Below are positions 44,284 through 53,687 of a stretch of DNA of 64,000 nucleotides, in pieces. The DNA lies in the NCBI RefSeq assembly GCF_013114835.1, contig NZ_JAAVLW010000013.1:30339-94338 (forward strand), read 5' to 3'. Position numbers and translations under genes: made by a program. The notes under the pieces are model-generated. The model was given only the letters and a program-made list of their open reading frames with translations. It did not search any database and was not told where the DNA came from. Position 1 is the stretch's first letter; every line of letters begins with the position of its first letter. This DNA comes from Bradyrhizobium archetypum. Lineage in GTDB: Bacteria > Pseudomonadota > Alphaproteobacteria > Rhizobiales > Xanthobacteraceae.

Positions 44284-45834
44284 ATGTATACCGGCAAGCA
44301 GGCTCATCTTCGTCCATTGCAGCCCGCCTTCATCATGGCATCCACCGGCGAAACGGTGACCTATCGGGAGTTGGACGCACGTACGAACCGCCTGGCGCAT
44401 CTATTCCGCAACCGCGGCCTCAAGCGGCTCGACCACTATTCGATCTTCATGGAGAACAACAGCCGTTACCTCGAAGCCTGCGGCGCCGGCGAACGGAGCG
44501 GGCTGTATTTCACTTGCGTGAATTCTTATCTGACAGCGGGCGAACTCGCCTATATCCTTACCAACAGCCAGTCGCGCATCCTCATCACCTCCAGAGCGAA
44601 ACTCGACGTCGCGCGCCAAGCGCTGAAGGGATGCCCCAAGATCGAGCTGTGCATCGTCGCCGACGGCGAGAGCGAAAGCGACCGCATCGTCGGGCTGCAG
44701 CAAGTGACCGCAGGTCTGCCGCAGACTCCGATTGCGGACGAAAGCGTCGGTACCGCAATGCTCTATTCGTCCGGCACCACCGGCCGACCCAAGGGCATCC
44801 TGCGGCCATTGCCCGAACAGCCGCCGGTGCAAAACCTGCCGCTGTTCGATTTCCTCATCGGCCTTTGGCATTACCGCGAGGGAATGATCTACCTGTCGCC
44901 GGCGCCGCTCTATCATTCGGCCCCACAGGCGGCGGTCAACCTTACCATCCGGATGGGCGGCACTGTCATCATCATGGAAAGCTTCGATCCGGAGCGCTAC
45001 CTCGAACTGGTTCAGAAATGGGGCGTCACCCACACCCAGCTCGTGCCGACGATGTTCTCGCGCATGCTGAAACTGCCGGAAGAGGTGCGTAAGCGTTACG
45101 ACCTCTCATCCCTCGAGATTGCGATCCACGCCGCCGCGCCCTGCCCCGCGGCGGTGAAGGACGACATGATCAAATGGTGGGGCCCGATCATCCATGAATA
45201 TTACGGCGCCACCGAGGGGCTCGGCTTCACCGCCTGCAACAGCGAGGAATGGCTGACCCATCGCGGCACCGTCGGCAAGGTGTTGCTCGGCGATTTGCAC
45301 ATTCTCGACGATAACATGAAACCGTGCCCAGCCGGCACGCCGGGCACGGTGTGGTTCAAGACGGCCTCGCCGTTCGAATATTTCAATGACCCAGCAAAGA
45401 CCGCAGAGGTCCGCTCGCCCGACGGCAGCATGAGCACCGTCGGCGATGTCGGCTATGTTGACGAGGACGGCTACCTCTATCTGACCGATCGCGCGACCTT
45501 CATGATCATCTCCGGCGGGGTCAACATCTATCCGCAGGAATGCGAAAATCTGCTGATCACCCACCCCAAGATCGCGGACGCGGCCGTGTTCGGCGTGCCC
45601 AATCCCGATCTCGGCGAGGAGGTAAAAGCCGTGGTGCAGCCGATGCCCGGCGTTTCACCGGGGCAGGAGCTGGCCGACGAGCTGATTGCCTTCTGCAGCC
45701 AGTCGCTGTCGCGCCAGAAGGTGCCGCGCTCGATCGATTTCGAAGCGGAGTTGCCGCGGCTGCCGACCGGCAAGCTCTACAAGCGCTTATTGCGCGACCG
45801 CTATTGGGGCAACAAGACCTCGCGAATCGTCTGA
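44284..45834 (+). CDS. Acyl-CoA synthetase (AMP-binding enzyme family)
   Basis: The 516-residue enzyme activates a carboxylic acid to its CoA ester with ATP. Adenylation motifs are present in order: YSSGTTGRPKGI (P-loop-like), YGATEGLG, the TGDV-like motif TVGDVGYVDEDGYLYLTDRA, and the C-terminal catalytic Lys in LPTGKLYKRLLRDRY. It resembles fatty-acid or cyclohexane/aryl acid ligases of the FadD3/CaiC type; the substrate is unknown. AAGGAGAG precedes ATG 44284, and I reject longer starts upstream. Confidence 0.92.
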   Translation: MYTGKQAHLRPLQPAFIMASTGETVTYRELDARTNRLAHLFRNRGLKRLDHYSIFMENNSRYLEACGAGERSGLYFTCVNSYLTAGELAYILTNSQSRILITSRAKLDVARQALKGCPKIELCIVADGESESDRIVGLQQVTAGLPQTPIADESVGTAMLYSSGTTGRPKGILRPLPEQPPVQNLPLFDFLIGLWHYREGMIYLSPAPLYHSAPQAAVNLTIRMGGTVIIMESFDPERYLELVQKWGVTHTQLVPTMFSRMLKLPEEVRKRYDLSSLEIAIHAAAPCPAAVKDDMIKWWGPIIHEYYGATEGLGFTACNSEEWLTHRGTVGKVLLGDLHILDDNMKPCPAGTPGTVWFKTASPFEYFNDPAKTAEVRSPDGSMSTVGDVGYVDEDGYLYLTDRATFMIISGGVNIYPQECENLLITHPKIADAAVFGVPNPDLGEEVKAVVQPMPGVSPGQELADELIAFCSQSLSRQKVPRSIDFEAELPRLPTGKLYKRLLRDRYWGNKTSRIV

Positions 45835-46119
45835 GATGCGACGATGTGAGATGATGAAAGCGAACACACAGGTCGCAATGCGTAGTGGTGCGGTGCATCA
45901 TCGGGTGGGCATTTGGCGCGAGGCGCAAATATAGCGCCTGCTCCGCAACGAATCCGCCGCCGTCGCCGCGCGACAGAATTGCCGTGCATGTTCCGCCGCG
46001 CGGATTTCGATTAGTCCGAATTACCAATCCTGGCATTGGCTTGGCCGGTTGCCCGAACGCTCCGTCATGGTATCTTCGATACCAATCGGCCAGTTGAGAC
46101 CGAATAAGTGGAGGGGATC

Positions 46120-47715
46120 ATGCGGAGCGTTCATGCGCTTGCCGCCGCAGCGTTGTTGTTGCTGCCGGCCTACGACCTTGCTTCTGCGGGCGAGCCGAAA
46201 CAGGGCGGGATCCTCAGGGTCTATCACCGCGACAGCCCGGGCAGCGCCTCGATCCATGAGGGCGCGACCTACTCGATCAACATCCCCTTCATGCCGGTGT
46301 TCAACAATCTGGTCATCTTCGACCAGCACATCGCGCAGAACAGCCAAGACACCATCAGGCCGGAACTCGCCGAGAGCTGGGCATGGAGCAGTGACAACAA
46401 GAAGCTGACCTTCAAGCTGCGGCAGGGCGTCAAATGGCATGACGGCAAGCCGTTCACGTCGGCCGACGTCAAATGCACCTTCGACATGCTGATGGGCAAA
46501 TCGCAGCAGAAGTTCCGCCAGAACCCGCGAAAGTCATGGTACGATCAGGTCAGCGACGTGACCGTAAACGGCGATTATGAGGCTTCGTTCGAACTGAAGC
46601 GCCCGCAGCCGGCGCTGATCTCGCTGCTCGCGTCCGGCTACACCCCAGTTTATCCCTGCCATGTCTCGCCGGCCGAGATGCGCACCAAGCCGATCGGCAC
46701 CGGACCCTTCAAATTCGTGGAGTTCAAGGCCAACGAGTCGATCAAGCTCACCAAAAACCCTGATTACTTCAAGAAGGGCCTGCCGCATCTCGACGGCATT
46801 GAGTTCACGATCATTCCCAACCGCTCGACGGCGATTCTCGGATTTGTCTCCGGGAAATTCGACATGACCTTCCCGACTGAAGTGTCGATCCCGCTGCTGA
46901 AGGAGGTCAAATCGCAGGCGCCGAACGCGGTCTGCGTGGTCGAGCCGATCAACGTCTCGACCAACATCATTGTCAACTCATCCTCCCCCCCGTTCGACAA
47001 TATCGATATTCGCCGCGCGTTAGCGCTGGCGTTGGATCGCAAGGCGTTCGTCCAGATCCTGTTCGAGGGGCAGGCCGATATCGGCGGCACCATGCTGCCG
47101 GCGCCCGGCGGACTGTGGGCGATGCCGAAGGAAATGCTGGAGTCGATCCCGGGCTACGGTCCCGACATCAACGCCAACCGGGAAGAGGCGCGCAAATTGA
47201 TGCAGAAGGCGGGTTATGGTCCGGACAAGCGCCTCGCCGTCAAGGTCTCGACGCGCAACATCCCGGTCTATCGCGATCCCGCCGTCATCCTGATCGATCA
47301 GATCAAGAGCATCTATATCGACGCCGAACTCGACGTCGTCGACACTGCGCAATGGTTCCCGAAAGTCGCCCGCAAGGATTACACCCTCGGCCTTAATCTC
47401 ACCGGCAACGCGGTCGACGATCCCGACCAATCGTTCTACGAGAACTATTCCTGCGGGTCGGAGCGCAACTACACCAATTACTGCAACAAGGAAATCGAGA
47501 AGCTGTTCGATCAGCAGTCGGCCGAGACCGACGTCGCCAAGCGCAAGAAACTGGTCTGGGAGATCGACAAGAAGCTGCAGGAAGACGTGGCGCGGCCGAT
47601 CATCTTCCACGCCCGCCAGGGCTCGTGCTGGCAGCCTTACGTCAAGGGCATCACCATCATGGTCAACAGTTCCTACAACGGCTACCGTTACGAAGACGTC
47701 TGGATGGACAAGTAA
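46120..47715 (+). CDS. Peptide/opine-type ABC transporter substrate-binding protein (family 5)
   Basis: The 531-residue periplasmic protein has a signal peptide (about 1-23) and the family 5 fold: GGILRVYHRDSPGSAS start, WKx-type segment LTFKLRQGVKWHDGKPFTSA, and DIRRALALALDRKAF. Members bind di- and oligopeptides, nickel chelates, opines or sugars. It is the first gene of a complete importer: two permeases and two ATPases follow on the same strand. GGAGGGG is correctly spaced before ATG 46120. Confidence 0.93.
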   Translation: MRSVHALAAAALLLLPAYDLASAGEPKQGGILRVYHRDSPGSASIHEGATYSINIPFMPVFNNLVIFDQHIAQNSQDTIRPELAESWAWSSDNKKLTFKLRQGVKWHDGKPFTSADVKCTFDMLMGKSQQKFRQNPRKSWYDQVSDVTVNGDYEASFELKRPQPALISLLASGYTPVYPCHVSPAEMRTKPIGTGPFKFVEFKANESIKLTKNPDYFKKGLPHLDGIEFTIIPNRSTAILGFVSGKFDMTFPTEVSIPLLKEVKSQAPNAVCVVEPINVSTNIIVNSSSPPFDNIDIRRALALALDRKAFVQILFEGQADIGGTMLPAPGGLWAMPKEMLESIPGYGPDINANREEARKLMQKAGYGPDKRLAVKVSTRNIPVYRDPAVILIDQIKSIYIDAELDVVDTAQWFPKVARKDYTLGLNLTGNAVDDPDQSFYENYSCGSERNYTNYCNKEIEKLFDQQSAETDVAKRKKLVWEIDKKLQEDVARPIIFHARQGSCWQPYVKGITIMVNSSYNGYRYEDVWMDK

Positions 47716-47761
47716 AGTCCGCCGCGGAAACAGTTCGCCAGTCGGCCAGGGAGACCGCCGG

Positions 47762-48709
47762 GTGTTTGCTTATATCGTGCGACGCCTCGCCTTGATGCTC
47801 GTGACCCTGTTCGGGATCTCGGTCATCATCTTCGTCCTGCTGCGCGTCGTCCCCGGCAACATCGTCGACATCCTGTTCGACGCCGCCGGCTTCGTCGATC
47901 CCACCGACAAGGCCAACCTGGAAAAGGAGCTCGGCCTCAACCTGCCGATCTATCAGCAATATCTGAACTGGATCGGCGGGCTGCTGCACGGCGATCTCGG
48001 CTATTCCTACGTGTCGGAAAAGCCGGCGCTGCAGGAGATATTGCCGCGCATTCCGATCACCGCGCGGCTGGCGGCATTGGCGCTGTTGTTCTCCGCCTCG
48101 ATCGGCATTCCCCTCGGCGTGCTGAGCGCCGTCCATCAGGGATCGCGCCTCGATTATACTCTGCGCGTGGTTAGCCTGAGCGGCCTGTCGTTGCCCTCGT
48201 TCTGGCTCGGGCTATTGATCCTGATGGCGTCGGTCTCGATGTTCGGCAGCATGCCGATCTACAATCCGAATCCAAAAACCTGGACCGAGGCGTTTGCGAT
48301 CTATGCGGTGCCGGCGATGGCGGTCGGCTTTCGCAGCGCCGCGCTGACTATGCGCATCACGCGCTCCTCGATGCTGGAAATCCTGCGGCAGGACTATATC
48401 CGCACCGCGCGCGCCAAGGGCGCCTCCGAGGCCTCGGTCAATTATCGCCACGCGCTGAAGAACGCCATTCTCCCTGTTATCACCGTGATCGGCATCGAAG
48501 CGGCGTTCCTGATCGGCGGACTGATCGTCACCGAAACCGTGTTCAATATTCCCGGCGTCGCCCGCTTCCTGGTCGAGGCGCTGCGCTGGCGCGATTACCC
48601 GATCGTGCAGAACCTCGTGATGCTGATCGCCGTGGTCGTGGTGGTCGCCAACTTCACGGTCGACATGCTCTACGCCGCGATCGACCCGCGCATCCGCTAT
48701 GGGGACTAG
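47762..48709 (+). CDS. ABC transporter permease, DppB/OppB-like
   Basis: The 315-residue membrane protein has the DppB plan: N-terminal helix (IVRRLALMLVTLFGISVIIF), a long periplasmic loop, then five more helices. The EAA loop reads RTARAKGASEASVNYRHALK, the coupling site for the ATPases. It starts at GTG 47762, 46 bases after the binding-protein gene, and ends three bases before the next permease. Confidence 0.93.
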   Translation: MFAYIVRRLALMLVTLFGISVIIFVLLRVVPGNIVDILFDAAGFVDPTDKANLEKELGLNLPIYQQYLNWIGGLLHGDLGYSYVSEKPALQEILPRIPITARLAALALLFSASIGIPLGVLSAVHQGSRLDYTLRVVSLSGLSLPSFWLGLLILMASVSMFGSMPIYNPNPKTWTEAFAIYAVPAMAVGFRSAALTMRITRSSMLEILRQDYIRTARAKGASEASVNYRHALKNAILPVITVIGIEAAFLIGGLIVTETVFNIPGVARFLVEALRWRDYPIVQNLVMLIAVVVVVANFTVDMLYAAIDPRIRYGD

Positions 48710-48712
48710 CCG

Positions 48713-49606
48713 TTGACCACGATCAACTTCGACAGCGAGCTAAGGCGGGCCGGTGCCCATTCGACGCGCGGCTGGCGCCGGCTGACGTTCCTGGCGCAAC
48801 GCTATCTGCTCGGCACGGTCGGCCTCGTCATCATGGTGCTGTTCGTCTGGATGGCGATCTCGGCCGACCTGATTGCCCGCTACGATCCGCTCAGCGTCGA
48901 TTCGGCGCAGCGGTTGGCGGCACCGAGCGCGGCTCACTGGATGGGCACCGATTCCTTCGGCCGCGACGTCTGGAGCCGAATCGTGCACGGCGCGCGCATC
49001 TCTCTCGCCGTCGGCATCGGCGCCACCGCGCTGGGGTCGACGCTCGGTGTCATTGTCGGCCTCGTATCCGGCTACCTGTCCGGCTGGGTCGACCTGCTGT
49101 TCCAGCGCATCACCGACATTCTACAGGCGCTGCCCTTGCTGGTGCTGGCGCTGGTGATGACGGCGGCGCTGGGACCGTCGCTGCCGAACGTCATCATCGC
49201 CATTGCGATCCCGCTGATCCCGACGGTTGCCCGCGTGATCCGGGCAAATACGCTGGCGCTGCGCGAACTGCCATTTGTCGAAGCGGCCAAGTCGATCGGC
49301 ATGAGCGAGACCCGCATTGCGCTCCGCCACGTGCTGCCCAACACGCTGGCGCCCCTGATCGTGCTGGCGACCGCGCAGCTTGGCTCGACCATCCTTACCG
49401 AAGCCTCGCTGTCGTTCCTCGGCCTCGGCATCCCCGAGCCGTATCCGTCGTGGGGGCGCATGCTGTCGGAATCGGCGGCTGAATATGTTCGCACCGCGCC
49501 GTGGCTGGTGATCTTCCCCGGCGTTGCCATCAGCCTTGCGGTATTCGGCACCAATCTGTTCGGTGATGCGCTGCGCGACATCCTCGACCCGAGGCAGCGC
49601 GGCTGA
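48713..49606 (+). CDS. ABC transporter permease, DppC/OppC-like
   Basis: The 297-residue permease has an N-terminal cytoplasmic tail (about 1-30) before helix 1, the OppC-type linker LAAPSAAHWMGTDSFGRDVW, and an EAA loop EAAKSIGMSETRIALRHVLP. It uses a TTG start three bases after the upstream stop. It shares the base at 49606 with the following ATPase start (TGATG). Confidence 0.93.
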   Translation: MTTINFDSELRRAGAHSTRGWRRLTFLAQRYLLGTVGLVIMVLFVWMAISADLIARYDPLSVDSAQRLAAPSAAHWMGTDSFGRDVWSRIVHGARISLAVGIGATALGSTLGVIVGLVSGYLSGWVDLLFQRITDILQALPLLVLALVMTAALGPSLPNVIIAIAIPLIPTVARVIRANTLALRELPFVEAAKSIGMSETRIALRHVLPNTLAPLIVLATAQLGSTILTEASLSFLGLGIPEPYPSWGRMLSESAAEYVRTAPWLVIFPGVAISLAVFGTNLFGDALRDILDPRQRG

Positions 49607-50619
49607 TGATGGAGGCAAAGACGGAAGACACGGTTCTCGATGTGAGGAACCTGCAGACGGTGTTCTTCACCAATTCGGGACTATTCCGGGCGGTCGACGA
49701 CGTATCGTTCAGCGTTCGCCGCGGCGAGACGCTGGCGATCGTCGGCGAATCCGGCTGCGGCAAGAGCGTCACCGCGCTCTCGGTGATGCGGCTTGTGCCG
49801 GACCCGCCGGGCCGGGTGGTCGGCGGCTCGGTGACGCTGGAGGGAACCGATCTGCTCAGCCTTGACGAGGCCGAGATGCGCGACATCCGCGGCAACCGGA
49901 TCTCGATGATCTTTCAGGAGCCGATGACCTCGCTCAATCCGGTGATGCGGATCGGCGACCAGATCACCGAAGTGCTTCGCCTGCACCAGGAGATGACCGC
50001 GAAGGAAGCCTGGGCCAAGGCAGTCGAGATGCTGCGGTTGGTCCGCATTCCCGAGCCGCAGCGCCGCGCGCACGAATATCCGCATCAGCTTTCGGGCGGC
50101 ATGCGGCAGCGCGCGATGATCGCAATGGCCCTGGCGTGCCGGCCGGCGCTGTTGATTGCGGACGAGCCGACCACCGCGCTCGACGTGACGATCCAGGCAC
50201 AGATTCTGGCGCTGATCGTCGATTTGCAGAAGACGCTCGGCACCGGGCTGATCCTGATCACCCACGACCTCGGCGTGGTGGCGCAAACGGCGCAGCGCGT
50301 CATCGTGATGTATGCCGGCAAGAAGGTCGAGGAAGCGACGGTGGAGGATTTGTTCGCGAATCCGAAGCATCCCTATACGCGCGGGTTGATGGCCTCGATG
50401 CCGGCGGTGATTTCATTCGGTGCCAAGACCGATGCGCGGCTGAACGAAATTCCCGGCATGGTACCGTCGCTGACCAACCTGCCGCCGGGCTGCGCCTTTG
50501 CCCCGCGCTGCCGCCTTGCCATCGACCGCTGCCGCGCCGAATACCCGCCGCTGCAGGAAGTCGATGCCCATCATCTCGCGGCGTGCTGGCGCGCAACCGA
50601 ATTGCAGGGCGCACCATGA
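49606..50619 (+). CDS. ABC transporter ATPase, DppD/OppD-like
   Basis: The 337-residue ATPase has Walker A GESGCGKSVTALS, Q-loop FQEPMTSLNP, signature LSGGMRQRAMIAMALA and Walker B LLIADEPTTALD. Its C-terminal extension holds the cysteine-rich CAFAPRCRLAIDRC motif that binds an iron-sulfur cluster in OppD-type proteins. The second methionine (49609) is an equally possible start. The stop overlaps the next gene (ATGA). Confidence 0.94.
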   Translation: MMEAKTEDTVLDVRNLQTVFFTNSGLFRAVDDVSFSVRRGETLAIVGESGCGKSVTALSVMRLVPDPPGRVVGGSVTLEGTDLLSLDEAEMRDIRGNRISMIFQEPMTSLNPVMRIGDQITEVLRLHQEMTAKEAWAKAVEMLRLVRIPEPQRRAHEYPHQLSGGMRQRAMIAMALACRPALLIADEPTTALDVTIQAQILALIVDLQKTLGTGLILITHDLGVVAQTAQRVIVMYAGKKVEEATVEDLFANPKHPYTRGLMASMPAVISFGAKTDARLNEIPGMVPSLTNLPPGCAFAPRCRLAIDRCRAEYPPLQEVDAHHLAACWRATELQGAP

Positions 50620-51617
50620 ACGATCAGCGCCCCCTGCTTGAGGTCACCGATCTCGTCAAGCATTACGCGGTGCGCGGCGGCATTCTGCGCCGCCGCGTCG
50701 GTACCGTGCATGCTGTGGATGGCGTCAGCTTTTCAGTCGGTAAGGGCGAGACGCTCGGGCTGGTCGGCGAATCCGGCTGCGGCAAATCGACGGTTGCACG
50801 TAGCGTGCTGCGGCTGGTGGAGCCGGCCAGCGGCGCCATCAAGCTCAACGGCATCGACATCACCGGCCTGAGCAAGGCCGAGATGCGGCCGCATCGACGA
50901 TCGATGCAGATCGTGTTCCAGGATCCGTTCGCCTCGCTCAATCCGCGCATGACCGCGGGCGACATCGTCGGCGAACCGCTCGGCGTGCATGGGATCGCGA
51001 CCGGGCGCGCGCAACAGCAACGCGTCGCCGAACTGTTCGCGCAGGTGGGCCTCCGGCCCGACCAGATGAAGAACTATCCGCACCAATTCTCCGGCGGCCA
51101 GCGCCAGCGCATCTGCATCGCGCGGGCGCTGTCGCTCGGGCCGAGCCTGATCGTGTGCGACGAGCCGGTCTCCGCGCTCGACGTCTCGATCCAGGCGCAG
51201 GTGATCAATCTGCTGATCGACCTGCAGCGCAAGAACCATTTTTCGTACCTGTTCATCGCCCACGATCTTGCCGTCGTCGCCCACATCAGCCACCGCGTGG
51301 CGGTGATGTATCTCGGGCGGATTGTCGAGATCGCCGACAAGACGGAATTGTTTGCGAACCCGCGCCACCCCTACACGCAAGCGCTGCTGGCCTCGGTTCC
51401 GATCGCTGATCCAAAAGCAAAACGCCTTGCGCCAATGGTGGACGGCGACGTCCCGAGCCCGATCAACCCGCCTTCAGGCTGCGCCTTCCACACCCGCTGC
51501 CGCTACGCCATGGATCGCTGCAAGGTGGAGCGGCCGGCCTTGGTGGAAGCCGGCGAAGGACATCAGGTCGCGTGCTGGCTGAACGACGGCACGGGGCGGC
51601 CGCAGGAGAACCCGTAA
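50616..51617 (+). CDS. ABC transporter ATPase, DppF/OppF-like
   Basis: The 333-residue second ATPase has Walker A GESGCGKSTVARSVL, Q-loop FQDPFASLNPRMT, signature FSGGQRQRICIARAL and Walker B LIVCDEPVSALD. The extension again has the Cys motif CAFHTRCRYAMDRC. Start at 50616 lies in the stop of the preceding gene. It completes the five-gene peptide-type importer. A family C repeat follows immediately. Confidence 0.94.
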   Translation: MNDQRPLLEVTDLVKHYAVRGGILRRRVGTVHAVDGVSFSVGKGETLGLVGESGCGKSTVARSVLRLVEPASGAIKLNGIDITGLSKAEMRPHRRSMQIVFQDPFASLNPRMTAGDIVGEPLGVHGIATGRAQQQRVAELFAQVGLRPDQMKNYPHQFSGGQRQRICIARALSLGPSLIVCDEPVSALDVSIQAQVINLLIDLQRKNHFSYLFIAHDLAVVAHISHRVAVMYLGRIVEIADKTELFANPRHPYTQALLASVPIADPKAKRLAPMVDGDVPSPINPPSGCAFHTRCRYAMDRCKVERPALVEAGEGHQVACWLNDGTGRPQENP

Positions 51618-51697
51618 GGTGGGCAAAGCGTAAGCGTGCCCACCACTCGCGTACAGCAAGAATGGTGGCACGTCGCTACGCTCCTTTGCCCGTCCTC
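51618..51697 (+). repeat. Palindromic intergenic repeat, family C (copy 2)
   Basis: GTGGGCAAAGCGTAAGCGTG followed by CCCACCACT, and AATGGTGGCACGTCGCTACG followed by CTCCTTTGCCC form the arms. It sits between convergent operons and begins directly at the stop of the OppF-like gene. Confidence 0.75.
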
Positions 51698-51710
51698 CGC
51701 AGCTACGCAG

Positions 51711-53687
51711 TCACGCCGCCGCGATCTCTACCACGATCCTGCCCGTCGTCACTTGCTCGCCTTCGGCGACATCGATGGCTGACACCGTGCCGCCGACACC
51801 AGCCGTATGCACATGCTCCATCTTCATCGCTTCCAGCGTCATCACGGGCTGGCCGGCGGCGACCTGCTCGCCCGGCTTGACCAGCACTGCCACGACGCGG
51901 CCGTTCATCGCCGCGCGCACCTTGCCGTCGCCGCCGGCCGCTGCTGCCGAAACGGGGGCGACCAGCGTCAGGTCGCGGGCGGCAATCGTGGCCCCGCGAT
52001 GCAGGATGTAGAGCCGGTCGCCATCGCGCAGGAATCTGGCTCGCTCCATCACGCCGTCGGTTCGGAAGCGGATCGTATCGGAACCGAGTTCGTCAATCTC
52101 GAAACGCTGCTCCCCGGCATCGAGGCTCGCCAGATAACTTCCATCGCGGTTCCGAACGATATCGACCTCGATCGCGCCATGGCCAAGGTCAATCCGCGTC
52201 GTCAGCGGAAAAGTGGCTGCCAGCGAGCGGCCGCTACGCCAGGGCGGAGCATACGGATTGGTGACGTACAGCAGCAGCGCCGCCAGCGCGCCATTCGCAT
52301 TGCGGTCGGCACGAGAGACGCGCAATTCGTCACGATGACCGCCGATGAAAGAAGTGGTGGCCGCGCCCTTGGCAAATTCGGGATGGCGCAGGCAGGAGAT
52401 CAGAAATCCCTGATTAGTGGTAATGCCGAACGCCGCGGTCTGCTCCAGTGCGCAGATCAGCCGGCCTCTCGCCTCGTTGCGGCTCGCACCGTGGCCGATG
52501 ATCTTGGCGATCATCGAATCGTAGAACGGCGGAATTTCCGAACCTGTTCGCAGCGCGTGCTCGACGCGGATGCCGTCCGGCATCTGCCACAGCGCCATGC
52601 GTCCCGATTGCGGCATGAAGTCATGGTCCGCATCTTCCGAGCACAGCCGCACCTCGATGGCGTGACCGGAAAATTTCACATCCTCCTGCTTGAGCCCAAG
52701 CGGATCGCCCGCGGCGATGCGCAACTGCAATTCGACCAGATCGAGCCCGGTGATCGCTTCGGTCACGGGATGCTCGACCTGCAGGCGCGTATTCATTTCC
52801 ATGAAATAGAATTCGCCGCGTTCATCCAGCAGGAATTCAAGCGTGCCGGCACCCTCGTAGCCGATCGCCTTGACTGCAGCGACCGCGACGGCCCCCATGC
52901 GCGTCCGCAACTCCGGCGTAACCCTTGGCGATGGCGCCTCCTCGATCAGTTTCTGGTGCCGTCGCTGCACCGAGCAATCGCGCTCGCCGAGATGAATGGC
53001 GTTGCCGTAGCGGTCGCCGAACACCTGAATCTCGATATGGCGGGGATCGATGATGGCGCGCTCCAGAATCACGGTGGGATCACCGAACGCGCCCTGCGCC
53101 TCCGACCGTGCGCTGCGCAGCGCATCCGGAAAGGCCGCGGCGTCCTCAACCAGCCGCATGCCGCGCCCGCCACCACCGGCGACCGCCTTGATCATGACAG
53201 GAAAGCCGATCCTTCTAGCCTCCGCCAGCATCATGGCATCGCTCTGGTCCGCGCCCTGATAACCCGGCACGACAGGCACGCCGGCGCTTTGCATAATGTC
53301 CTTGGCGCCGGCCTTGTTGCCCATCGTCCGGATCGCTTCCGGCGACGGCCCGATGAACACCAGCCCAGCATCGCGGCAGGCCTGCGCAAAGTCCTCGTTC
53401 TCGGCGAGGAAGCCATAGCCGGGATGCACGGCAGTCGCGCCGCTCGCCTTGGCGGCGGCGATGATTGCGTCGATCCGCAGATAAGATTGCGCCGGAAGCG
53501 CCTCCCCGATCCGCACCGCCTGATCCGCCTCGCGGACATGCTGTGCGTCGCAATCGGCATCCGAGTAGACCGCGACCACGCCATAGCCGAGCCGGCGTGC
53601 GGTGCGCATGATCCGCAGCGCGATCTCGCCGCGGTTGGCGACGAGGATCCTGAAGAATGGCGTCCGCTTCACTGCTTCACCGCTCAT
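51711..53687 (-). CDS. Acyl-CoA carboxylase alpha subunit (biotin carboxylase + biotin carrier)
   Basis: The 658-residue protein has a biotin carboxylase domain (about 10-455: ILVANRGEIALRIMRTARRL, the ATP-binding AVAGGGGRGMRLV, FMEMNTRLQVEHPVTE), a linker domain and a C-terminal biotin carrier with EAMKMEH, whose Lys is biotinylated. It supplies carboxybiotin to the beta subunit encoded just upstream. The layout fits methylcrotonyl-, geranyl- or propionyl-CoA carboxylase alpha chains. ATG 53687 overlaps the beta-subunit stop by four bases; the longer frame upstream is chance. Confidence 0.94.
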   Translation of the reverse strand: MSGEAVKRTPFFRILVANRGEIALRIMRTARRLGYGVVAVYSDADCDAQHVREADQAVRIGEALPAQSYLRIDAIIAAAKASGATAVHPGYGFLAENEDFAQACRDAGLVFIGPSPEAIRTMGNKAGAKDIMQSAGVPVVPGYQGADQSDAMMLAEARRIGFPVMIKAVAGGGGRGMRLVEDAAAFPDALRSARSEAQGAFGDPTVILERAIIDPRHIEIQVFGDRYGNAIHLGERDCSVQRRHQKLIEEAPSPRVTPELRTRMGAVAVAAVKAIGYEGAGTLEFLLDERGEFYFMEMNTRLQVEHPVTEAITGLDLVELQLRIAAGDPLGLKQEDVKFSGHAIEVRLCSEDADHDFMPQSGRMALWQMPDGIRVEHALRTGSEIPPFYDSMIAKIIGHGASRNEARGRLICALEQTAAFGITTNQGFLISCLRHPEFAKGAATTSFIGGHRDELRVSRADRNANGALAALLLYVTNPYAPPWRSGRSLAATFPLTTRIDLGHGAIEVDIVRNRDGSYLASLDAGEQRFEIDELGSDTIRFRTDGVMERARFLRDGDRLYILHRGATIAARDLTLVAPVSAAAAGGDGKVRAAMNGRVVAVLVKPGEQVAAGQPVMTLEAMKMEHVHTAGVGGTVSAIDVAEGEQVTTGRIVVEIAAA